DNA of 64,000 nt from Lasiodiplodia sp. COLG20 (taxonomy: Eukaryota; Ascomycota; Dothideomycetes; Botryosphaeriales; Botryosphaeriaceae). Made by a program: the position numbers and the translations under genes. Below the pieces are notes generated by a model. That model had not been told where the DNA came from. It was given only the letters and a program-made list of their open reading frames with translations, and did not search any database. Location: NCBI GenBank assembly GCA_009801085.1, contig VNWV01000005.1:1798001-1862000 (forward strand), in the 5' to 3' direction. Each line of letters opens with the position of its first letter. Position 1 is the first letter of the stretch. This document shows, in pieces, positions 56,232 through 64,000 of the stretch.

Positions 56232-57389
56232 ATGGACCCCAACACCGCCGTCGACCCCAATAACATCCTGAGCGCCAAAGGCCTCGTCGTCGCCATCACC
56301 GGCGGCGGAAGTGGTACGCAAGACATCATCCATCCTCTTACCCATCCAATGCCCCCCTCCTGCTCCTCTTCCCGCAGCATTCACTTAACACAGCATCCCC
56401 CCCGCAGGCATCGGCCTCGCCATGGCCTCAGCCATCGCCAAAACCGGCGCCAAGCGCGTCTACCTCCTCGGCCGCCGCGCCGACGTCCTCTCCACCGCCG
56501 CCCAGACCCTCAACTCGTCGCCTTCCGTCGCCTCCGGCACCGTCATGCCCCTCCCCACCGACATCAATTCGCCCGCCTCGGTCGCGGCGGCCGCGCAGCA
56601 CGTCGAGCGCGACGCCGGCTACCTCGACGTGCTGATCAACAACGCCGGCAAGATCGGCCCACCGAACAAGCCGGCCCTCACCGCGCAGACGGTGGAGGAG
56701 CTGCAGAAGATCCTGCTGACTGGTTTTGATGAGAGCGATCCGGACTGGGTCGACACGCTGCGGACGAATACCGCGAGTGTGGCGCTGGTCAGCGCGTCGT
56801 TTTTGCATCTGCTTGATCGGGGGAATGCGAGGCGCGGGTGGCAGGCTGGTCGTGTGGCGGCGGGGGAGACGAGGCGGAGGGAGTGGAGGCGGGAGGTGCA
56901 TGGGGTGGAGGGTGCGGGAGTAGACAAGGGGGATCTCAGGCTCGCGCAGATCATTACGGTGGCGAGTATTGCGGGGTTCAATCGCCATGTCACGGCCGGC
57001 GTGGCGTACAGCGCGAGTAAGGCGGCGGCGGTGCACATTGGGAAGATTCTGTCGACGCTGCTGGTGCCGTGGGGGATTAGGAGTAATGTTATTGCGCCGG
57101 GTGGTGAGTTGCTTTCTTTCTTTTTTTGTTTTTTTTTTCCTGGAGGCTTTTGTTCTCTCCCTTTCGTGCTAACTGATGGTCACACAAACACACAGTGTAT
57201 CCGAGCGCCATGACGGGCGAGTATGATCAGGAGTATCCGGTCAGCCAGGTCCCGGCGGGAAGGAAGGGATCGTTTGATGATATTGCGGGCTTGATCCTCT
57301 ACATGGTGGGTAAGGGCGGGTCCTACCTGAACGGCGCTGTGCAGGTTACGGATGGTGGGCGGTTGAGCGGGTTCCCGTCGACGTATTAG
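56232..57389 (+). CDS. Short-chain dehydrogenase/reductase (second SDR)
   Basis: Exons 56232-56313, 56408-57103 and 57196-57389, 323 aa. The cofactor motif TGGGSGIGLA is split by intron 1 (AGTG|GTACGC to CCCGCAG|GC). Then follow LINNAGKIG, the catalytic Ser in VASIAGFN, YSASK (Tyr and Lys of YxxxK), a PG motif (IAPGVYPSAMTGEYD) and the C-terminal NGAVQVTDGGRL. A lineage-specific insert of about 40 residues, Arg/Gly-rich and G-rich at the DNA level (56830-56940), sits between the NTAS strand and the catalytic Ser; it has no clear splice sites and may be an expansion. Intron 2 (GTGAGT/CACACAG) contains a T run. Substrate unknown. Codon composition turns from C-rich to G-rich near 56720. Confidence 0.9.
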
Positions 57390-57981
57390 CGGTCCGGTGT
57401 GATACTGAAGGACTCTGGTTTGTGCGATGCTGGCCTAGACTTCTAGACAGAGGTGTTAACGACTAGACATGCAGAGAAATGGCGTGGAGCATAGAGGTAA
57501 GCTAGACATGCAGTCATGCACCAATATCTCAAATACGTTCTTTCTTGCTTGGAAAAAGACGACACTAGCATCTGGTTTCGTCGGTTTTGCCGTTCCCTAA
57601 GTTATGAAATTTGGAAAAGATGCAAGAGTCATCATGAAATTATAAAGCAACTAGAACGAGAAATATGACAAAGCATGGAATTTTGCCAAGTTATCATCTT
57701 TCGTGTATGTACTGACATTTTCAGACGTAAAAAGTATCAACAAGAACTAAATAACTCCTCTCACAAAGCTGAATACCCTTACTCAAAGCCGTTATGAGTA
57801 ATAGGCATTGAACTTCGCACAAGCGTACCATCTCGCAAGCCGTCACCCGTCCACTCGTTCCGCCACACTATGCATACGATTTCGCTGTCCCTCCTGTTCG
57901 GGTTGCCGCAGAGGAAGTAGCCGTCTCAAGCGTAGTCGAAGGGGACCGGTAGTCACGAGGGCTGTAGCTATCATGGAGAAA
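57390..57981. other. Convergent intergenic spacer
   Basis: Between the SDR stop and the end of the PL20 gene; AT-rich, with no ORF of note. Confidence 0.5.
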
Positions 57982-58971
57982 CTAAGCTGTTGAATTGCCA
58001 CGTCAGCGGTTGTGTACACCAAAACCCCCCAATGAATAAGGAAGAGGCAGTCTGCGCAGTGGAAGAAGCGGTATTGGAGGGGGGGGAAATTAACAAGGAC
58101 TTACCAGGCCCAGCCACGCTCTTCGTGATGTCGCCGCTCTCGACGTACACGCCGCTGAAGTACCAATCCTCCGCATCATCGGTGTCGTACCCGCTGCGCG
58201 GCAGGCGCAGCACGCCGAGGTGCCAGTCAGCGCCGTTGCTGCTCGTGCTGGCGGCGACGGGCGCGACCGTCTGCACGAGGTCGTCGGCGCCCGTGCTGTG
58301 CCAGAAGCCGACGGTCGACGCGGCGAAGTCGATCTCGTACGCGACGTTGTGCCAGACGTCGGGCGCGAACTCGACCTCCCACTTGCCGGTGCCGCCGACC
58401 ATCCACTGCAGGTTCGGGTTGCTGTCGCCCGCGGCGCCGCTGATCCAGCCGTACTTGAGCTCGGTGAAGTGCGACTCGAAGAAGTTGACCTGGTGCTCGT
58501 GCGTGGTCGAGGGCGCGTTGGTGTCGGTGCGCTTGATGCTGAAGTGGTAGAACACCTTGCCGCTGTTGATGGCGGCCGTCGTTTGGGGGATCAGCTCCGT
58601 GCGCCACATGTCGCTGTTCCACTTGGCGGTTGAGTCGATGGTGATGCGCACGCCTTGCTCGGAGACGGTGTCGGCCGGGTTCTTGTAATCTGGGGACAGG
58701 TTGACGTAGTCGGTCACGTCGCCGCTGCCGTGGATGTAGTATTGGTAGGGGCCGACCTGGTGGGGGGAAAAGTGAGTTAGTAAATGGAACTTTGAAAAGA
58801 CTGCCCGATGGTGTGGGCATTGCGGGTAGGATAGCTTACCTGGTTCGCCCAGGACCAGTTGTTGAGGTCTTCTGACGAGTTGAACTCATTGAACCGTCCA
58901 TCCCAGAGCACCGTGCCAGCAGCAGCGGAGCCCGCGAGGGTCGCGGCGGCGAGAAGGGTCTGACCAAACAT
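57982..58971 (-). CDS. Secreted glucuronan lyase, polysaccharide lyase family 20
   Basis: Cleaves beta-1,4-glucuronan by elimination, outside the cell. Exons 58971-58840, 58756-58105 and a proposed 5-nt terminal exon 57986-57982, 262 aa, close to the length of the Trichoderma enzyme as I recall it. The signal peptide is MFGQTLLAAATLAGSAAAG. Family features are VLWDGRFNEFNSSEDLNNWS, NQVGPYQYYIHGSGDV (restored by intron 1), WRTELIP, HEHQVNFFESHFTELKYGW and DWYFSGVYVESGD. Without the last splice the frame would run on 42 residues into low-complexity sequence; with GTAAGT/TTCAACAG it ends SVAGPA and stop. A TATAAG-type element lies about 160 bp upstream. Next gene upstream is a GH6 enzyme on the same strand, so both probably serve plant or algal polysaccharide breakdown. 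Confidence 0.88.
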
Positions 58972-60284
58972 GATTGAGGAAAGGGAAAGTAAAAGCCTTG
59001 CCCAGAAATATCAAAGACGAAAGTAAGCAGAGAGTGAATGGCGGGTACTACCACAAAAAACAGATTGAAGCAGAGAAATGCCTTGGAATAGGGACGAGCA
59101 ATAGGAGATCCCGGCGGCGGTCAAGACATCTTATAGTCCCGGCCAAGCCAGCCAGCAAACAACAGAAGCTTTGATCAAGCGAGATATTACGACAACCTTG
59201 GCGTAGATTGCAGAGCATTTCGAATATGTTTTACAGCGCTTCCCCTTCCCGACAGCGCCGTGAAGCCGGACATCAGCCTAACGGAAGCTGCGTACCCGCC
59301 ATATCTGAGCGGCAACTCAGGCCCGGGATGTCCGGTAAATGCAGAAAAGCAGAGTGGCACAGGCCAGCCACGAGCCAAATGGCGCGTAAACTGCGAACAA
59401 TGCGTCTTCGAAACAAAAAAGAATTGGCCGATTGAGACATGAACGACGCAGGGTGCACACGGAGCGTCGCCGTCCACAACATCCCTGCATAAGTTTTTTT
59501 TAAGCATAATTGCCCAAGCATTGGTGGGACTTTAGCCGCTGTTATTGGATGGGCATGCAGGGGGCGGCCGTCGTCGGCATCGCGGTCCGCAGGGGCTGGA
59601 GATCCGCCTCGGGTTGATTAAAAACCACGCCACGATCTGCTCCCGGCTGCGGGGAGATAGACGCTGCTGAGCCGGCAGGCGGGGCGGTGGCGGCAATGAG
59701 AACGTGGCTATTTGCTATTGACACAGTCAAGTCCGTGTTATGCGAGCAATGTCGAAAGATGGCCCGCAGCTTGTGGAGAAGGTCTGGGCGATGGGGCGAT
59801 GGGGCACGGAGGTTGAGGAGGTGTGTTCCACGCGAAGCAAGAATGAGCCCCGCCGAGCATCCGCTTTGCCGCATCTGTCAGATGCGTCGAACCATTGTGA
59901 TTCAGTAGTCTTCTAAAATGTTACGACGGAGATTTTTACGGGTGTTGGGGTAATGCGGTAGCACGACTCGTAGTTGTTTCGCTACTCACGATGGCAGTTT
60001 CAAACATCTCGGCATCGGATAGCACCGGATGCTAGCAGAAATGTGTTCTAGAAGAAAACCCAAATGCATCATGTTTATCAGTGGAGACATCACAGACAGT
60101 AATCGAGTCATGAGCGATCAATGTTCTAGCGAGGGAGAAGTTCATTTTTCAAAAAGTATGGACAGATATTGCAAAGGTATTCACATGAAGAATGTCGTAA
60201 ATATCGAAGAGCTGCCCTCCTCATAGCCAATTCCTCCTGACGGCGGTTGGACTTCGCGACTCATTCAGAAAGCCGAGTTGGCGT
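58972..60284. other. Intergenic between two secreted-enzyme genes
   Basis: Upstream region of the PL20 gene and 3' region of the GH6 gene. ORFs of up to 110 codons on both strands are unconvincing. Confidence 0.45.
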
Positions 60285-61589
60285 TTAAGAAAAAGCCGGG
60301 TTGGCGTTCTGAAGAAGCTGGACGAAGTAGGCCTGGAACCAGGTACCGGCCTCAGGAGCGGGCTTGAGCGCGCTGTTGGCACCGCAGTGCGAGTCGTAGC
60401 GCTCAGCCGACGTGTCCGAGGTACCGTCGGCCTCTCCACCGGGCTTGACCCAGACAATGGCATCAAGCAGCGCATCGTCGGTCTCGGTGGTCGGGCGCGT
60501 ACCGAAGCCGGTGTCCTTGACGTTGCACCAGTCGCCCCACTGCTCCTGCGCGGTGGGCTGCTTGCCGGAGCGGCCCTGGTCGACGATGAAGTGGGCGATG
60601 CCGGCATCGAGAAGCGGGCCAAGAGCGTTGATGAAGCGCTTCTCGTCGCAGATGGTGCTGCCCTGCGTGTACGACGGGCACGTAGCGATGCTCCACGCGT
60701 TGTAGTTGGACACGTTCGTCGCCAGGCCGCGCACCGCCTTGGGGCTGCCCGCATCCTTGTACAGCTGGTTGAACAGGTCAGCCGTCGGCTGCTGGTTGGC
60801 AGGCCAGCCGAGCCAGCCGGCGTGTCCAGCATCCAGGTACATGGCAACGTTGTCAAGGTTGAGCTGCTTGATGGCGTAGGTGACGCTCTCCTTGTACGCA
60901 TCCGCAGCGTTGGCGCACTTTGCCACGTTCAGGTTGGTCACCAGGTTGGCAAGCGAATCGGGCTCTGAAAATGGATGTGAGCATGGTTAATGCAAATTAA
61001 GTTATGCAAGCAGAACATACCAATGACCAGGGTGAAGAAGACATCGGGGTAGGCCTTGACCTTCTTGACGATCTCGTCAATGTACTCGGTCTTGTAGATG
61101 TTGACGCCATCGTCGGCGATGGACAGCTCTCCGTTGGAGGCAGCGGCTGCGCAGTCACGGTCCGGAAGATCGTAGACAACCAGGGGCAGGGTCAGCTTCG
61201 CGCCAGCCGCGTTCTTGGTCTGGACGTCCTTCGCGAAGTCGTCGATCATGGGGATCTTGGCACGGGTGTCGCTGAGGCGGGAGTAAGCTTATTGTTGCAC
61301 AACTTGACCGCACCCGAGATTAAGAAACTTACAGCCAGTAGAAGCTGGGGACTTCGGCGACCTTGGTAGCCTGAGCAGCCAAGGCAGTGCTGCCTGCGGA
61401 GCTGAGGGATGCAGCAGCCTCGCTGACCTCAGACGCGTAGTAGGCATTGGCGTAAAAGCTGTAGCCGGCAAGCGGGTTGTCGGTGGCAGCAGCCTGGGTC
61501 ACAGTTGCTGCGGAAGACGAGGTGGCAGCCGGTGCGGCATACACGGACGGCAGCACGGCCGCGAGGGCGAGCGCAGCAGCTTGCTTCAT
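60285..61589 (-). CDS. Cellobiohydrolase, glycoside hydrolase family 6, without a cellulose-binding module
   Basis: Inverting cellulase acting from non-reducing chain ends; secreted. Exons 61589-61333, 61271-61021 and 60964-60285, 395 aa. The signal peptide ends near SVYA and is followed by a short Ala/Ser/Thr stretch instead of a CBM1 and linker. Catalytic blocks: LPLVVYDLPDRDCA with Asp125 (equivalent to D175 of Trichoderma Cel6A), VIEPDSLANLVTNLN with Asp172 (equivalent to D221, restored by intron 2), YLDAGHAGWLGWPANQ, DQGRSGKQPTAQEQWGDWCN and WVKPGGEADGTSD. In the last, Ala replaces a Cys that is disulfide-bonded in Cel6A, while the partner Cys in YDSHC is kept; an extra Cys pair appears in ATCPSYTQGSTIC. 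A TATAAAA element lies about 100 bp upstream (61686-61692). Neighbouring PL20 gene on the same strand. Confidence 0.94.
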
Positions 61590-63322
61590 TGTGGCGAGAA
61601 AGAACGACGAAGGTAAATCTGTCCCTGAGAATTGGCTTTGTTGGAAGGCGCTTGCGGAGTAGGATAGAGCAAGCGGGAGGCTCTGTTTTATATTGTATGG
61701 CATATGCACAGGGCGAGCATGGCTCCATGGCGGCGGCCGGAGAACTGGACCGACTTTCCGTCGCTAACGTGCTCAGCACCCGTTACAATGGCACCGCCAT
61801 CCAGTTTCAAAGCTCAATCCAGAAAATTCAAAGGGGCTGCGGCTCATTCAGGGACTGTTAGTCTTAGCCTGTGGGCTGGGAAGATGTCCATACCTGGCAC
61901 GGACTTGCCTGCAGTGGAGCATTTGACAGCCGGGAAACCCGGATAGAGCCATGTTTACATGCAAAAGCACAACCGATCCAATGACAGCGGGTCGGAGCAT
62001 GAAACAAGCGGGTCCGTGGTATGCTGGCTGATTGTGGAAAAACGGACTAGGACTGAATCGTGGATTGTATGGGTCGCCAAGTCAGCGGAGCGTGACACCA
62101 CCTGATGAGGCGAGCGAGAGACGGTAAAAGCAGTGAGATGAGCCGCCGGAGCCAGCGGGCTCGTAATCCGGCAAGGGTAATTAATCTGCGAAAACGTGAC
62201 TTATTCGTGCTTATAGCGTGCGACTTATCGAGGAACAGCTTGGCTAAGTGAGGGCGATCCTCAATTGTTTGGGGTTGATTAAGATTGACGGATAAAAGAT
62301 GTGGTGTGCTACCCCGCGCTTCGAACAACCGTACCTGCGCCCGAGCGTGGCCTGGGGTTCTGATTCGTTTGGTAACGTCGATTGGTCTCAGATGGCTGCT
62401 TAGCGTTGCTGCTTCTGGCACGGCGTACCTGCATGAGATTACCGGCGTTTCTTCTGCGCATTCTCCCCACATCGATGCAAATTATCGGAAGTTGCCCGAG
62501 AAGCAAAACTACCTTTTCTCGCAGGGCATTGAGACGTTGGATGTACGGGTTTGACGTCATTCATGGGCTCCAAATAGGTTGGTTGTGAAGGAGTCCGGAA
62601 AGGTACTGCCAAAAGCCATCCTGCTGCGATCGCCAAGTGGCAGTTCAGCAGCCTCCTTTCGTCATCCTGATCCAAATTTGGTCCACCATGCAAGGTTGCG
62701 CACCGTGACTTGTTACGCGAAGATCGCCTCTGTATGGACCTGGACCCAGATACGCCAACGTATGGGCTGGTCGCACAAACCTGAATAGCCGAAGCCGCAT
62801 TGAGGAATGCCACAGCCACCGGCTCAGTGTTGGATTCACGCATCAGGCCGGAAGTGCAGTTTCTACACCCGCTACTGTGGTCAGGCCGTAACAGTGCTGC
62901 CGGAAATGGCAAGAAATGATGTCTCCGCATTGAGGCGACACCGGATGCTTCGGCAAGCGCGGAGAACTTCGGTCTCAACGATTCGGCTGCGGCAAAAGCT
63001 CGACAAGTTAGTATGTAGTCTTGCAGACTACAAGAATCCTTCCAGCCGTCATGTGTTGGCTTATAAGGTTGTGTCACCCACACTGGCGATCTCCGTTGGT
63101 GGAAGGATACAATTAGACAGAAGACGCCATCGAGTTACGTGGTGATGCAAGTGGGCAACTGACGATGCGGAACTGCGTCCGGTGTCTCCATTAGTTCGTC
63201 CATATAACCTTTTCAAATCGACCCTCGTTCCTCTTCTTGGTATCCAGAAACGCCGTTGCTATGCCCTACTCTTAAACTTCACCCAGAACTCCCAACCATG
63301 CATTTCCTCAAACCGTACCGAT
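61590..63322. other. Long intergenic stretch, no gene supported
   Basis: About 1.7 kb upstream of the GH6 gene and downstream of the GTPase gene. The largest ORF (62439-63083, minus) lacks an ATG at its 5' end, has irregular composition and no recognisable domain. The long upstream region could carry regulatory sites for the cellulase gene; none is defined here. Confidence 0.45.
61686..61692 (-). promoter_or_regulatory. TATA box of the GH6 gene
   Basis: TATAAAA on the minus strand, about 100 bp upstream of the start codon at 61589. Strong TATA elements are usual for inducible cellulase genes. Confidence 0.6.
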
Positions 63323-64000
63323 TCAATCGTCGTCCATACCTGCTTCAACCTCGTCCATTGGCTCGTGCGGCTCTTGCGCTTCATGGTACTGTATGGCGTC
63401 ATCGATGTAGCTGAGGATTGCGTTCACGCTGTCCTCATCCTGCACGTTGAGCTTGAGGAAAGAAACCATGCTGAAGTCGTCGATAAGTTGCGCCACCGCC
63501 TTGTTCAGCCTATTGAACGAGGAGCCCGTCATGACGCTCTTGGTCGCAGATGGGTCACCGCCGTCGCTCTCGAACTCCAGCTTGTGGGCGGGGTCGTCGT
63601 CCATCAGGCCGGCGTCGGGCGTGATGAAGCGCTTCAGCTCGCGCTTGGCCACCTGGTCCTTGACCAAGTCCATCTTGCTCAGGATGTTGATGTGCGGCAT
63701 TTCCAGCATGAGCATGGCGCTCATGGCCGAGAGGGTGCCGGCGAAGAACTTGGCGCGGTCGACGACGAAGGTGGCCTCGAGCAGGTAGGCGGCGCACAGA
63801 TTGATGTTGAGCGAGCCCCGCGTGAGGTGCTTGACGAGAGCGGGGAGGATGGGGACGTGCGTGTACAGCTCAATCTGGCCCGGCATGTCGATGATGATCA
63901 GGTACTCTTCCGTCACCTCCTCCAGCGGCTCGGTCAGGAAGTCCATGTTCTCCAGCAGGAACTCGAAGCAGTAGATGAGGCCGCCGTTGGGGCCGAGCCC
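63323..64000 (-). CDS. GPN-loop GTPase 3 (partial, 5' end outside the window)
   Basis: GPN3-type GTPase involved in nuclear import and assembly of RNA polymerase II, with GPN1 as partner; cytosolic. The visible 225 residues begin inside the GPN loop ([20 protein letters not shown]), then show the G3 motif [14 protein letters not shown], the conserved [20 protein letters not shown] stretch, the G4-like NILSKMDLV and the C-terminal [29 protein letters not shown] typical of GPN3 rather than GPN1 or GPN2. The P-loop and start codon lie beyond position 64000. No stop or frameshift is visible. The acidic end (EVEAGMDDD) is normal for the family. Confidence 0.92.
   Translation of the reverse strand, partial: GLGPNGGLIYCFEFLLENMDFLTEPLEEVTEEYLIIIDMPGQIELYTHVPILPALVKHLTRGSLNINLCAAYLLEATFVVDRAKFFAGTLSAMSAMLMLEMPHINILSKMDLVKDQVAKRELKRFITPDAGLMDDDPAHKLEFESDGGDPSATKSVMTGSSFNRLNKAVAQLIDDFSMVSFLKLNVQDEDSVNAILSYIDDAIQYHEAQEPHEPMDEVEAGMDDD

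Noticed and set aside
62439..63083. 214-codon minus ORF
   Set aside because: Begins at a non-ATG codon, irregular composition, no family; probably non-coding DNA upstream of the GH6 gene.

Overview
The window is genomic DNA of a filamentous ascomycete (Pezizomycotina). Genes are split by short introns (about 47-100 nt, GT-AG with CTAAC/CTGAC-like branch sites). The gene content is typical of such fungi: HET domain, NACHT-ankyrin, Zn(II)2Cys6 regulator, fungal cell-wall-degrading enzymes, DUF3176-type membrane protein and nuclear-encoded mitochondrial GatB. I cannot name the genus. I found no rRNA, tRNA or CRISPR. All exon models were made by hand from splice signals, reading phase and family knowledge; most add up to an exact open frame, and doubtful ones are marked.

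Layout. 0.6-9 kb: secreted S28 serine peptidase, secreted YVTN beta-propeller protein and a cytochrome P450. 9-12 kb: a HET-domain protein. 12.4-17.9 kb: a compact set of MFS permease, sulfatase (divergent from it) and Zn2Cys6 regulator (tail to tail with the sulfatase). 18.5-19.5 kb: a short-chain dehydrogenase. 20-24.7 kb: a many-exon esterase-like/ankyrin/CorA-like membrane protein that appears to carry an in-frame TGA. 25-31.5 kb: a DUF3176-like membrane protein, two type I single-pass proteins with Ser/Thr/Pro-rich ectodomains and an orphan coiled protein. 32-38.4 kb: an HSPA12-type Hsp70-like ATPase, a multi-pass membrane protein and an HSL-type alpha/beta hydrolase. 38.4-43 kb: gene-poor, with one small secreted cysteine-containing protein, repeat remnants and transition-biased decayed duplicates. 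43-48.3 kb: sugar transporter, VOC/glyoxalase protein and Gfo/Idh/MocA dehydrogenase. 48.3-53 kb: a 1450-aa NLR-type protein (RRM-like segment, esterase, NACHT, about ten very regular ankyrin repeats). 53.7-57.4 kb: mitochondrial GatB and a second SDR. 58-61.6 kb: two secreted plant-wall/polysaccharide enzymes (PL20 glucuronan lyase, GH6 cellobiohydrolase). The right edge cuts a GPN3-type GTPase.

Themes. Several genes belong to families tied to non-self recognition and regulated cell death in fungi (HET, NLR, esterase-ankyrin-CorA, Hsp70-like). Two small catabolic groups can be proposed: sulfatase/permease/regulator and sugar transporter/VOC/dehydrogenase. Across many genes the coding strand changes from C-rich in the 5' half to G-rich in the 3' half, a compositional pattern worth measuring.
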